DNA of 64,000 bases, from the NCBI GenBank assembly GCA_003290165.1, contig QNQO01001171.1, positions 248,001 through 312,000 on the forward strand. Direction: 5' to 3'. The stretch is from Berberis thunbergii (Eukaryota > Streptophyta > Magnoliopsida > Ranunculales > Berberidaceae). Positions 31,234-43,700 of this stretch are shown piece by piece (position 1 is the first letter of the stretch; every line of letters starts with the position of its first letter). Under the pieces are notes generated by a model, which saw only the letters and a program-made list of their open reading frames with translations, was not told where the DNA came from and did not search any database. A program made the translations under genes and the position numbers.

Positions 31234-32786
31234 GGGGGTGTATTGTATCTGGATTTTGTAGGCAATTTAATAAATTTCATGGATTCTGAAAATTCAAGTG
31301 TATTCAATTTGGATTTTAAAAAGTCCACAAAAGTCTAGGGGTATTCAATCAGGATTTCAAAAAGTCTTTTTGAAATCCACAAAGTCTAGGGGTATTCAAT
31401 ATGGATTTCAGAAAGTCCACAAAAGTTTTAGGGTATTCAAAATATCATTCATATTTATGGATTTGGAAAATCATGGATTCTCATGGACTTTGTAGTGTTA
31501 GGTATAAATAACAAAGTTCAATAATTTGCCAGCCTCCATATCAAAGATTTCAACCTGGAAAAAAGTCTCTCAAAGTTCTTCCTTGTGCCAGCCGCGAAGA
31601 TGATCTTCCCAAACAACCCGCAAAACCAAAAAAAAGAGTCCCGCTCCCCGCTTTGTGTTCATGGAACACTTCTTCTTAGCTCCATGACTACCACGTCCCC
31701 AACCTAAGCCCTAAAGCTGCTCATATTCACTAGGAAGGAGGAAGTGGAAAGGCAAGAAAGACGAGAACGATATAGAAGAAGTCGTGGCTGCTGCGATCAG
31801 TTTTGTTGCTATAGGAGAACGAGATAGGAGAAGTCGTGGTGGTGACCGCGATCAATTCTGCTGCGATTAAGTGTTGCGATCCGTTCTCTTGCGTGTCTTT
31901 GATCAGTTCTGTTATTCCTCCTTCTTCTTTTGACCTTTTGGTTTTCCGTATAAATTAGTTCGAATTTTCTAGGTATTTCATTATTGGTGATTGAAGATTT
32001 CACGCAATTGAATAATTGATTTTAGAATGAACAAGATGTTGAATTTGTGGTGGATGTTGTGAGTATGATGTTCATTTGTTCGTGTTTCTACTTTTCTTCT
32101 TTGTTAATTTGATGTCAAGTTATTAGTTGTGATTTTTAATATCTGGCACTCTATTCTGGAAGTTTAACACTCCTGCTACACATTATTATAATACCATTCA
32201 TGACAATCACTCAAGCTAATCATCAATCACTTCTAGTGCAGCTTAAAAGTTGTTTTGGATATAATACATTCTTTACAACTGATGTTCAAAGATTTGGAGA
32301 TTGAGGCATTTTATTGGGAATTTGAGGAAACCCATTGAAGAAGTGATACCCAAATTTTATGGACTTTTACTTCTTATTTTGAAGAAAGTGACCATGATCA
32401 TGAAGGAGAAGAATGATCATAATACAATTTTATGGACGTTTACTTCTTATTTTAAAGATGCTAATTAACGACCTTTTTCTTTTTCTAGTTTTTTTAGCAC
32501 ATATATCTCTCACTTTTATTAATTATATGCTGGCGTTTTTTTGTTTCATCACTATTTACCAACTTCTTTTTTATCTTGCAAATAATTAGAAATCTGTAAA
32601 AGTCGTTCATACAAAGTCCGTGGATTTTCATAAATCTCTAGAAAGTCTGTAGCAAAAGTCTATGGATTTAAGAAATCAGCAGAAGTCCGTGGACAATTTA
32701 AAGAGTCTGTGGACAATTTAAAGAGTCCGTGGACTTTTTAAATTATTTATCAATTTCATAAGAATCCATATACAATACACCCCTAG
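31234..32786. mobile_element. TIR DNA element (1.55 kb) in ataxin-10-like exon
   Basis: Left end GGGGGTGTATTGTATCTGGATT mirrors right end AATCCATATACAATACACCCC. Subterminal direct repeats are dense on both sides: GGGGTATTCAAT..GGATTT..AAAGTCCA at 31295-31440 and AAGTCCGTGGA at 32610-32740. Removal, keeping one copy of AAG (31231-31233 and 32787-32789), restores the reading through NEENK, so the edges are good. The 3-bp duplication would fit PIF/Harbinger, but AAG is not its usual target, so I leave the superfamily open. No transposase is visible. Confidence 0.8.
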
Positions 32787-32807
32787 AAGAAAACAAACAA
32801 GAAGTTG

Positions 32808-33287
32808 TAATGAGAATATATTACGAATATCCTGATTGATTGGGAATATTTGTATTAGGAAGGTTGCTTATAGAGTCAATATTGTATAATAGTTTTAAGG
32901 AAATTAGCAGATTATATTGTTGCTGGACATATCAATCCCACATTTGTCCCATACAATGAGCAACTCCCTGACATTTTCACAAAAGCATTGGGCAAACGAC
33001 AATATGAGTATCTACTTCGCAAGTTGGGCATACGGAATCTGCATGCACCAACTTGAGGGGGGATATTGAGAATATATTGCGAATATCCTGATTGATTGGG
33101 AATATTTGTATTAGGAAGGTTGCTTATAGAGTCAATATTGTATAATAGTTTTAAGGAAATTAGCAGATTATATTGTGAATATTCTCACAATATTCTCTGG
33201 ATTAGTTTGTATATAAACAGGAGATTGTGAATGAGAAAGGACACACAATACACATAAATCAATTCTTTTGTGTCTAACATTTCATCA
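32808..33287 (+). mobile_element. internally deleted Ty1/copia remnant
   Basis: The 5' LTR piece 32808-32920 (TAATGAGAATATATTACGAATATCC) jumps straight into the end of pol: 32919-33056 encodes the RNase H tail (PDIFTKALGK, LRKLGIRNLHAPT and TGA). Then follow a purine tract GAGGGGGGA and 3' LTR 33064-33287. The flanking 5-bp repeat AGTTG (32803-32807, 33288-33292) and restoration of the host frame (QEV/AALE) support the limits. Confidence 0.82.
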
Positions 33288-33411
33288 AGTTGCAGCACTG
33301 GAGATCCGAGGGCCAGTCAATGTGCCAGAGATTACTGAGCTTGGATTGAGAGTGGTGGTGGATGAGAAAACACGACAGCCCAAACTTGTTAATGTCAGTC
33401 CTCGAACTTGA

Positions 33412-34689
33412 AAGATTCTACATAATTCGCACTCGGATGAGGTCGGTATTTTGTACTTGTAACTGAGACTAATGTTCATTGACGTGCTATTCTTCACAAG
33501 TTATGAGGTTCAGGAGGGACCAAACTGAAGTTTGCTGACCTTACAGCCTGCTAGATGGTAATGGCTTTTGTTCGTGTTATAGTATTGTACTCAACAAGTG
33601 CCGCTTCAAACCGGAAACAACTCAACCTTCATGACATTGTCCAAGTGGTTTATGGAGTGTGCTTGTGCTCCAGAGAGAGATCAAGCATGCAAGTTCCATT
33701 TATTTGTTCTTGTAGCATGCTAGTTTTCTTCAATTGATACAATACTATTTTTGTTCCATTTTGATCAAGCGAGGTACATTCATCCATGTTATGCACACCA
33801 TTCTTTACATTGTTTTATACATACCAAATAAATACGTGTTATTTTCTTGCATTTCTTGTGTAATACTTGTGTAGAAATAATATATATATGCCTAGTTTGA
33901 AAGAAGATACAATGCAATGGACCATTGTAGATGACTCGCCTACTGTGTCTACCACCCCATGTATTTTGCTGGATTGTTGCTTGATGTACTGTAGAAAGAC
34001 TCATCTGAAGTTTTTGTTGCTTGATGTATTCTTGGAGGTTGAACTTGAGATTTGTGTGATGAGATCGTCAGAGGGTGGACACATGTGTCCTGTATATACA
34101 AGTATATGTGTCCGTATGAGTATTCGGAAATGAGAATTGTTCAATACTGTATAATCTGCAGATGATTTAAAGTTTCTGATATACAGGACATTGGGAACTC
34201 AGCCGCAGTTGGGATCTGCCATGAAATTCAGCCATCTTCATCGTTAATGACACTGAAATATAGTAATCCAATCCGTACAAGAATAACAAATGATCAATAT
34301 ACCCCTCAATTGTGTTTAATTTTTGTATATCATACATAATGCCCTTGATTTTTATGGTGGACTATGGTGAATGTCAGTTGGAAATAATTTATTTGGCCAA
34401 TCAGTTGCTAAAATGATGTTGCCACCATAGCTTTACACATCAGATGTTGCATAAACAACACACAACACATTAATCATTTCATTGATTCAGTTATGTCCTC
34501 TCAACAGATTGTTCAGTTTAGCTTAAAGGACACCAAAGCCAACATAGTGTGTGAGTTTGGTTGCGGTTTCTATTACTACACTGTGGATGCTCTTGTGGGG
34601 GTCAGGTGTCTGTAGTACACAACCTAGTGGCAATTCTGTAAATACTCGTCCTCTAAAGGGTAATGATCACTGTTTTGGATTTTGCTTTA
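33412..34689. other. intergenic, ataxin-10-like 3' flank
   Basis: 3' flank of the broken gene followed by unremarkable A/T-rich DNA. Reading frames at 33867-34133 and 34551-34817 show no family resemblance. Confidence 0.5.
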
Positions 34690-34813
34690 TGGTCCGGGAA
34701 TCAGCCTGTTTTTCCCTATCTGAGGAGCGACAATACAGTTTTACCCCTCCCTTTTTAAAAACTCTCCAAGGTGTATTTAAAGACGCAGGGAAAATCAGGC
34801 TGTTCCCAGGCCA
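34690..34813. mobile_element. short Tourist-like MITE
   Basis: 124 bp with ends TGGTCCGGGAATCAGCCTG and inverted TGGCCTGGGAACAGCCTG, flanked by TTA on both sides (34687-34689, 34814-34816). The 3-bp TTA duplication and size fit PIF/Harbinger-type MITEs. It lies just upstream of the DRM1/ARP promoter. Confidence 0.6.
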
Positions 34814-34858
34814 TTAAGAATTTCGCTTTATTTTGTTTTGTTACAGACCCTGTCCCTT

Positions 34859-34904
34859 CACGTGACAAGTGTGGCCCACATTCGTCATGAATGGTTGCCA
34901 CGTG
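34859..34904 (+). promoter_or_regulatory. two G-box (CACGTG) sites upstream of DRM1/ARP gene
   Basis: CACGTG at 34859-34864 and again at 34899-34904, the second as CCACGTGT (ABRE-like), 40 bp apart and about 250-300 bp before the ATG at 35157. G-box/ABRE pairs commonly bind bZIP and bHLH factors; members of this gene family respond to dormancy, dark, sugar and stress. Function here is inferred. Confidence 0.55.
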
Positions 34905-35156
34905 TACACTCGACTTTAACTTCTCGCAGTCCTTGTCACTTCGATCTTATCTCCCCAAAGACCAACCTTTACTTAATCTACAAATCTCACGCGCAACTCG
35001 AGGCTTCAGTCAACGGTAGAGATCTCCCTAAAGCATTGAAACTTGTTCGAGCTTTAACGCCGGCTTCCCAATAAATATCTCCGAAGAAACAGATCTCCAA
35101 ATGAATCCTAGTTTTCATGAAGGCTCTATCGCCTGTGTCTTGTGCTTAAAAACGCC

Positions 35157-36917
35157 ATGAGTTTACTAGACAAGCTCTGGGACGACACACTCGCCGGTCC
35201 TCAGCCGGAGTCCGGCCTCGGCAGGCTCAGAAAGCCGCCGTCCTTCACTCTCCGTCAAAACTCCAGCAAGGGTACGTCCTGGCGGGCACTCTCACTTATC
35301 CTACACCTTATAATAACTAACTATAATAAACGTGTAACAAAAATTTAGGTGAACTTTGATTTGTACAAAGCTGATTTAATAAAACTGAAGTTTGTTTATT
35401 TGGTTTTGGTGATAAAAATAGAGTTGGATGGCAGTGATGAAGGTGTGAAGGTGACAAGAAGTATCATGATTCGAAAACCACCTGGAAATCTAATGGTTGG
35501 AAATGGATCACCACCTGTGTCACCTGCTGGATCTACACCTCCAGTCTCTCCCTTCTCTGGTAAGGACTCTCATCTCTTATGTTGAAAGTTATCATTTTTG
35601 TATTTTTAGTTTATCATGTTTTTATGCTTTCAATAATTTGTTGAATCAATAAAGCGTTCAAAATAACTTTGAAGCGAAATCAATTATTGTAACGACGGTG
35701 ACGCCGCGTGACGGAAAAGAATGATAAATTTTCAAAGTGTTCATGTGTATGTTGAGGTCGTAAAAACTTCTTCTAAGCGATGCCACATCATCTTGTTATA
35801 AAAGATGATTGCAAAATCTAGTTCTCTAGCCTCAGACATATGAGAAAATCAAACGATGTAGAGAAGGATTATAGGTACCTATATGAGACCTGAGATGAAG
35901 TTGAAATCTAATGGCATGAGAACATTTTGATTGAGATTAGTGTTCAGAATATCTGGATGTATTTTCAGTATATCGCAATTTCTATCCTAAATTCATGAGT
36001 CAACCATGTTTTTTTAACATTGATTAAGCTATGTTTTTTTATTTTATTTTATTTTATTGCATTGATGTAATTTGTTTACCATGTATTATACTCGCGAAAT
36101 TCAAACCTCTAACTAGATTAAGAAGCGAAATTAGGTCTAATAGTTTGCTCACTGTCAAATATGTTGTTATATAAATATCAAGTACCAACCTAATCCATGA
36201 TTTTGATGTGGAGATGCAATTAGTAAACAAACCTCTAGTTAGCTTTAAGAGGCAAAAACAGAGGCAGATTAGGTTTAGTACTCTGTTCACTGTCTCATTT
36301 TATTTTATTAATTTTTTTTTTTTTTTAAATAGGGTGTATGAAATTTATTAATTTATAATTAAATTATGTCTCATCCAACTAATAATGTCGATGGTGAAAT
36401 TTATAATTAATTGGTTGCCCCACCATCTGTCACACCAATGACACCCAAGAAAATGCATCAAGATTTTAAATTAAATTACTACACCAAATTTTGGAACTTA
36501 TGTTGGCTTTGACGAGGCTGTCACCTTCACCAATACTAAACATGGCATTATCTTTCTTTATTAATTTTTTAGACATAATAATAGTGTTCATTAACCCAAA
36601 AAGATTTGATTTCTCGGTAATATATTGTGACGATTAGCATTTTCTAATATTTGGCAAGACCAGTGAATAATAAAAGTATATTGGCCTCATCTATTGTGGG
36701 GCAGATCAGGTGGGATGGTGGGTATGGATTGTGACAATTAGAGAACTTGTCTTTGTATTGATAGATTTTCTTATCAAAAAAGTGTTATGATGGGATTTGA
36801 TCAGGTAATAGAGAATCACACAGGTTTTGGAGGAGATCGACATCAGATGCTTATGAGAGGAGATCAGGAGTTGATGGCGTTGGACCCAGGTGCCCTCCTC
36901 CTCCTTATGACATGTGA
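35157..36917 (+). CDS. DRM1: dormancy-associated / auxin-repressed protein
   Basis: Three exons: 35157-35271, 35422-35559 and 36805-36917, total 122 codons with stop (121 residues), the usual size for the family. It opens MSLLDKLWDDTLAGPQPESG, has VTRSIMIRKPPG, the proline/serine core SPPVSPAGSTPPVSPFSG and the C-terminal RFWRRSTSDAYERR..PPPPYDM block, all DRM1/ARP hallmarks. Donors GGTACGT and GGTAAGG and acceptors AAATAG and GATCAG fit; both introns split a codon after its first base. The second intron (1,245 bp) is long and A/T-rich. These small, probably disordered proteins mark dormant buds and growth arrest; biochemical role unknown. No damage seen. Confidence 0.92.
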
Positions 36918-37724
36918 GATGTGATTCTCCCAGTATGATGGATGTGAGTTACTACTTACCTGTGATATCAAACGGCTACAATAACTCCAACATCGATAAG
37001 ATCGAGGTGTAGAAATGTTTCATGTTGTAATGTAGTGCATGTGTGATAAGATCAGTGTGGTGATGGAGACTGTTCGTAGATGAACAATGTGTGATGGTGG
37101 TGTAACATACAAGTGCTTCGTGTCTCTTTTTGGAACAAGAAGTCCATTTTCCTCACTTTCTTGGATGATTCAGATTCATTCAAAATTTTCAACAAATCCA
37201 TCTACTAACAAAGAGAGCTTTCTCTTTTTGGGCTAATTCACAGACAAACAACAGATTTTGATATTTAAATTTATAATTATTTAATATAAAATAAAGAGAT
37301 TAAATAGATAGAGATAAAAAAAATATAAATTTTTTAAATGTATAATTTTCTTTTTCCATAGTCTCCAACTTAATTAAAACTGTTAATATGAATATGTTGA
37401 AATTAAAATCGAGAGAAATTATTAAAAAAAAAAAAAAAAAAAAAGTGATGGTGGGAATTAAAAAGGAGTAATTCTAGTCAGCTTTTTTTAGTGGTATTTT
37501 TTTGCCTTATTTTGGTGTTTTTACATTTTTTGTTATCATCTTTAAAACACAATCACAAACACTATTATTTGGACTTAGATTGTACTGTTATGCATGCCTC
37601 AACGCCAAAAAGTTAGAAAAAAAAATAGAGGTCTGCTTCTCGCCAACTCTCAGCTTATATCACCTGCTTGCTTTTGTTTTCCTCCAATTCAAAAATGTAA
37701 GCTATTGTTTTGCTCTACAATCCT
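36918..37724. other. intergenic, A/T-rich
   Basis: 3' flank of DRM1/ARP and A/T-rich DNA with an A-run of about 20 (37425-37444). No gene or element recognised. Confidence 0.5.
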
Positions 37725-39089
37725 GAATCTGCCCCTGGGAGAGATACTCCAATCATATGATATGGAAACATATGCAAATCTATAATATTTTATCATGGAA
37801 ACACAATAAAACGTGTTTATGAATTTTATGTTTTTTTTTCTATTTTTAATTTTATGTTTTTCAAATGAAACAAATATGTAATCATGGAATCCAAAACTTA
37901 AACAGATTTCTTGGCAAAAGAACAAAACAAACCAATTTGTCAAAAATCTGTATAATTCAATACTCGAACATGAATTCACACACTACAAGAACAAGCAAAC
38001 ACCAGATATAACGTGGTTCCAGCCAGGAAGGCCACTCATAATATTTTATGTTCCAAGTTAACTTATCTAATTCACCCATGTTATCTTAAGCATTTGGATA
38101 ATCTATTTATTATATTTTATTTTTGAAAGGTAGGTAAAATTAACATTTTCCACATAAGCCAGGAAGCACACATTTAACTATTTAAGTGGCAAAAAAAAAA
38201 AAAAAAACAATGCGCATTTTTTATATGCTCACACATTTCAAATGCATCGCAGTAGTAAATTCTTAAAGGGTATTTGTTTTTTTGTTATCCTAGACTTAGA
38301 AGTTTTAATAAAAAGTGAGATACTTTAAAAAAATATATTTGTTTTTAATTCTGATAAGAAGTTGAAGTTATGATTGGAGTAAGCACTATGGGGGTGCTGA
38401 TCGTTTAGTAACAAGTGTTTAATAAAAAAACATTATAATAATAACCTCACAATAAATCCCTAATGATCGTTACTAGCACTCTCCTCTACTAGCCATATTC
38501 TCTTTTCTTCACCTTTTTATCATGCGAGCAATGCCGCCACCATAACCACCATCTTCCTTGGCCTCCCCTTCTCCTCTTCCTTCTATTCCTTTTTCTCTCT
38601 TCCTCTCTATTGAAGACCATGCGAGGAATGGAGAGAGATAAAGGTGGTTTCTAGTAGTGGTGAAAAATGATCTCAATGGTATTTGAAGGAGAAAAAACAA
38701 GTGGAGAATGAGATTAATGTTGGTGATTTGTGGTTGGCTGCAGAAGTTATGGTGGCGGGCAAAAAAAAAAAAAAAAAACTTTAAAGTCAGCACCTAAAAA
38801 TAAGCAGCTCATTCAGAATCTCGCACTAATTAACCACTTAAAAAAGAACACCACGTGCACCACTCAAGTGTTGATAGGCCCTCCGATCATTTTAGCTCGG
38901 AGTCAACTTGGGGAACTTTATGCAATTATACGGTAAACGCATCTCCAACTTTTTTCTCTGAATTCTCTTCTACTTGCAAACTTAGTTTTGTTGATTTATA
39001 TCGATCAATTACAGATGTCTTTATTGATTGGTTGGAGTCTAAGAGTAATGGAGGTGAAAAGGGCTTAAGAGAGTAGGATAAGAGTAAGG
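37725..39089 (+). repeat. tandem non-coding repeat, copy 1 (left part)
   Basis: Shares ordered landmarks with copies 2 and 3: CATATGATATGGAAACA.., ATAAGCCAGGAAGCA (38155), CACCACTCAA..TTGA..AGGCCCTC (38858), CTTGCAAACTT..TTTTGTTGA (38973) and GTAATGGAGGTGAAAAGGGCTTAAGAGAGTAGGATAAGA (39046). It is interrupted at 39090 by a Ty3 element and continues at 44276-44450. Confidence 0.82.
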
Positions 39090-39263
39090 CTTACTAGTGA
39101 ATTGGATAGCTAGTGCCGCACGGATTGCTAGTCCGTGACAGTTGGTATCAGAGCCAGAGCTTGTTGAATGCAAACCAGGATGCAGGAACTAAGTGAGCGC
39201 CTTGGCGCTATGGAGGAACAACAGGCTAGTCGAATGCAAAGACTTTAAACCAGAATTGACCAG

Positions 39264-40655
39264 TTGAGTTGTTTGGAAGAACAGATCAGTCGCCTTGATG
39301 GACTCTTTCACTTGGCAGACAAAGTGGATTCGCTGGCTAAGCACGTCAACAATTTAGAGGGAAAAACAGTCGCTATGGAAGAGTCGCCTGACTCCACAGC
39401 TCAGGTAATGTGTGACTTCCAATTACAGTTGGAGGACTTACTTGCAAGGGTTGGCTTGCTGACCAAGGCCACAGGGACGACTGATCACCCTAGGATGAAA
39501 GTGCCTGAGCCAAAGTCATACGCTGGGGTACGAGATGGGAAGGAGCTAGAGAACTTCTTGTTTGATCTGGAACAGTATTTTCGCGCGGTGAACCCCGAAT
39601 CAGAAGAAGCCAAGGTCACCATGGCGACCATGTACTTAGCAGGTGATGCGAAACTATGGTGGAGAACCAAATATGCAGATATGGAATAAGGTCGCATCCT
39701 TATTAGAACTTGGGCAGACCTCAAAAAGGAACTCAGAAATCAATTCTTGCATGAGAATACTGATTTCTTAGCAAGGAGGAAGTTCCACACCATCAAACAG
39801 ACAGGCAATATTCAAGACTATGTTAGTCAGTTTTCAACTTGCTTGCTAGATATTCGATACATGTCTGAGAAGGACAAAGTTTTTTGTTTCATGGAACAAG
39901 CTCAGCCGTTTCTGCAAGCATAATTACAAAGGCAGAAGGTGACAGATATTACAAGTGTTATTGCAGCAGCAGAAAGGTTTAGCGATTATATGCCCATGGT
40001 TGGATCTACTTCGCTCAATCACTCCACAGTTAGAACTGGCAATACCAATTCGAGCTCAGGGTCGAATGCTCGATCACCTCACCAAAACTGGGAAAACTCA
40101 AATTAGAATCGAGGAAACTACAATTCTCGGTCGTCCAACCAGAATTGGAGTTCCAACAGAAATTGGAATGCCAGCCCTAGCACCTCAAATTACAACAACA
40201 AAGGAGGGCAAAACTACTCTGGGCAGTGGAGACCATTTGCACCTACCCCATGCATTATTTGCACTAGCAGGGATCACCCAACAATCAAATGTCCATCCAA
40301 ACCAGCCCTACACTCATTGATGTCCTTACTTCAAATAGAACCTTCTAACTCGACCGCATCGAGCTCGAACCCCACCAACAGTGAGACCTCCCAGATGAAA
40401 GCTCTACGCAAGCTCAATGTTGTCAAAGGAGAAATGTATGGGCACCCACACAAGAAGGCTTTACAATACATCGACATCACTATTAATGGGTTCCCTTCCC
40501 AAGCATTGTTGGATTCAGGAGCGACAAACAATTTTATTGCCCCAGAGGAAGCTAGACGTGTGTGTCTGAACTTAGAAGGAGATGTGGATAAATTGAAAGT
40601 TGTCAACTCTGAGGCAATCTCTATTAATGGTATGGCTAGAGCTGTGCCACTATAG
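39264..40655 (+). pseudogene. gag-protease remnants of chromovirus 2
   Basis: Gag core (39264-39686: LENFLFDLEQYFRAVNPES, GDAKLWWRTKY) ends at TAA and continues in frame (WADLKKELRNQF..). A proline/asparagine-rich region and zinc knuckle follow at about 40000-40310, then the aspartic protease motif LLDSGATNNFIAP at about 40500-40540. Several in-frame stops and frame changes; not translatable as one product. Confidence 0.85.
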
Positions 40656-40774
40656 GTTGGTTTATGGGAATGAAGATCAAACTTCTTGGTCGTCCCACTT
40701 GATGATTTTAAGGTGATTATTGGCCAAGAATTCTTCCGAGGAGCTGCAGCAGGACCACTACTTTTCTGGACTCC

Positions 40775-43700
40775 TTGGGCTTTTTCGGACCCAGACTACG
40801 CATTGTACCAACCTCAATTCGACCCACAACTCATGATTTAATATTGTCGGCGCTCCAAGTCAAAAAAGGCTTGGCCAAAGGAGAAGATACATACTTAGCT
40901 GTGGCAAAGCTAGAAATGGAAGATGATACTAGCAAAATCCACGATAAAGTTGCCCCAGTAATTGCTAACTTCAGCGAAGTGATGCTGAATGAATTGCCAA
41001 AGAATCTACCTTCTAGAAGGCTCATTGATCACGAAATTGAGTTAGTGCCTGGTGCCAAGCCACCCGCACGTAGTCCATATCGCATGAGCCCTCCAGAGTT
41101 GGCCGAATTGAGAAAACAACTAGATGGCTTGTTGGAGTCGGGATTCATTCAGCCCTCTAAAGCACTTTATGGGGCACCTGTTCTTTTTCAGAGGAAACAT
41201 GATGGCAGTCTTCACCTTTGTATTGACTATAGAGCCTTGAACAAAGTCACTATAAAGAACAAATACCCGCTACCACTTATTGCAGACTTATTCGACCAAC
41301 TTGGATCCGCCAGATACTTCACAAAGCTCAGCTTGAGATCAGGTTACCATAAGGTATGCATTGCTGCTGGCGACGAACCCAAAACTGTTTGTTCTACCAG
41401 ATATGGGTCATATGAGTTTTCAGTAATGCCCTTCGGCTTGACCAATGCTCCAGCTACGTTTTGCACCCTTATGAATGGCTTGTTCCGTCACCTTCTGGAC
41501 AAGTCTGTGGCTGTCTATCTTGATGATATTGTGGTTTATAGTGGGACTATAGAAGAACACCTACATCATTTGCGAGAAGTGTTCCAAATCCGTAGGGATA
41601 ATCATCTCTTTGTCAAGAAGGAGAAGTGCGCATTTGGCCAGACTCAAATCAATTTCTTGGGTCATGTTATTGGCAATGGCAAGATTCAGATGGACATGGA
41701 GAAAGTCAAGACAATCCATGATTGAAACACTCCTAAGAACGTGTCTCAATTACGTTCTTTCCTTGGACTCGCAAACTATTATTGTCGCTTCATAAGGGAC
41801 TACTCTAAGAGAGTTGTTGCACTGACAAATTTGTTGAAACAAGACCGAACATGGGAATGGGATAGGCAGTGTGAAGCTTCATTTCAAGGCTTGAAACTGG
41901 CCGTGATGAAAGATCCAGTATTGGCCTTGCCAGACATCACCAAGCCCTTTGAAGTACAAACAGATGCATCTGATTATGCCTTAGGGGGAGTTTTGCTTCA
42001 AGATGGTCACCCGGTAGCATATGAGGGTCGAAAGTTGAATGATACAGAGTTCCGTTACTCAGCTCAGGAAAAGGAATTGCTAGCCATTGTACATTGTTTA
42101 CTGGTGTGGAGACACTACCTTTTGGGATCTCAAGTCCTTGTTAAAACGGATAATGTTGCAGCATGCCATTTCCTTACTCAGAAGATGCTAACCTCCAAAC
42201 AATCTCGATGGCAGGAAAAATTAGTAGAATTTGACTTAGTATTGGAATACAGCCAAAGCGCACTAACAATGTAGCTAATGCACTCAGTAGAAGGGCAGAC
42301 CTTGTAGTGCTAATCCATACCGGTCCAAGTCACACAATCTTGGAGAAAATCAAAGCAGGCCTACAGACAGACCCACAAGCGAAGGCGATTACTGAGTTGA
42401 TCAAGCAGGGCAAAACTCGATGGTTCTGGATAAAAGATGGAGCAATACTCACAACTGGTAATTGCCTCTATGTTCCAAAACCTCTGGTTTTCTTTTGAGC
42501 AAATGCCATGACACCCATTGGGCGGGATATCCAGGTTGGAGACGAACACTTGCATTGTTAGAGAGGGGGTACTATTGGCCACAGATACAGGAGGATGTAA
42601 TGGCCTATGTTCGAACGTGTCTTATTTGCTAGCAAGATAAGGTTGAAAGAGATCGACCAGTAGGCTTACTAGAGCCCTTTCCTGTTCCTACTCGTCATTG
42701 TGAAAGTGTTTCCATGGACTTCATTACTGGGTTACCGAAAGTGGAGGATTTCAGGTGTATTCTTGTAGTTGTTGACCGATTCTCAAATTATGTGACCTTT
42801 GTGCCGACCGAACTGACTTGCATAGCCGAAGATATAGCGCAATTGTTCCTCAAGCATGTAGTGAAGTATTGGGGACTGCCCGAAAACATTGTTAGCGACC
42901 GTGATGCTCGCTTCACAGGAAAGTTCTGAAAGAAGTTGTTCAAGCTCTTGGGATCCAAACTTAATATGTCGACAAGCCAACATCCCCAATCTAACGGACA
43001 GACTGAGCGCTTTAACTCTATGCTCGAAGAATACCTTCGTCATTTTGTAAGTGCAAATCAGAAAAATTAGGTGGCACTACTTGATGTTGCACAATTCTGT
43101 TTCAACTTACAAAAGAGCTCAGCTACTCACTCCAGCCCCTTTCAGTTGGTTACTGGTCAGCAACCATTGACACCACATACAATACTTACCGGATACCAAG
43201 GACCCAGCCCAAGAACTCTTGAATTTGTCAAAGCTTGGCAGAAAAATATTGAAGTTGCTCGAGCCTATCTTGAGAAAGTCTCCCGTCACATGAAGAAATT
43301 GACCGACAAGAAACGACGGATTGATCATTTTGAAGTCGGGGACTTGGTATTAGTGAAACTAGATATGTTCAACAAGTATAAAAAGACAGCTAGAGCACAC
43401 AACAATTTGTTTCGCAAGTATGAGGGACCGGTACAGATTATTGAGAAAGTCGGCAAAGTCTCCTATCACGTCAAATTACCACATTGGCTTCGTTTCACCC
43501 ATCCTGTCTTCCATGCAAGTAACTTGAAGTCCTACCATGTAGATGCCAATGATCCCACAATAAATTAATGTATTTACCCGAGCATTGCCTAAGCATCCTA
43601 CTAAGCCAGATTGAGAAGTGGAAGAAATCTTAATTAATCGCCTCATCAACAACACAGACTCGGATAGAAAGTATTTGGTCAAGTGGCAGGATGAACCTCC

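Larger units (their letters stand above)
23673..33411 (+). pseudogene. ATXN10-like: plant ataxin-10 homologue, split by three transposons and frameshifted
   Basis: ATG at 23673 (MEDMLSPGVT) runs into a Ty3 element at 23704; the reading resumes at 29841 (PEDFLKQFLNLTNSSTLAES). Exon 1 continues to 30415 (donor CAG/GTAAAT) and exon 2 starts at 30501. The armadillo-like ataxin-10 C-terminal domain is plain: RRDIVAVIANC, RQRNGILLLMQ, NPFLREWGLWSMRNLLEG. Exon 2 is cut after GNE by a TIR element (31234-32786) and again after QEV by a copia remnant (32808-33287), then ends GLRVVVDEKTR..VNVSPRT with TGA at 33409-33411. There are also one-base frameshifts at about 30030 and in the T-run near 30245, and another disturbed frame at about 30735-30790. 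Ataxin-10-type proteins act in cell-cycle and signalling contexts; this copy cannot encode one. Confidence 0.85.

Noticed and set aside
30756..31289. A free-standing 177-codon gene
   Set aside because: It is the frame-shifted middle of the ataxin-10-like exon 2, ending in the TIR element.
34551..34817. 88-codon frame near the DRM1/ARP promoter
   Set aside because: Overlaps the Tourist-like MITE and has no recognisable content.
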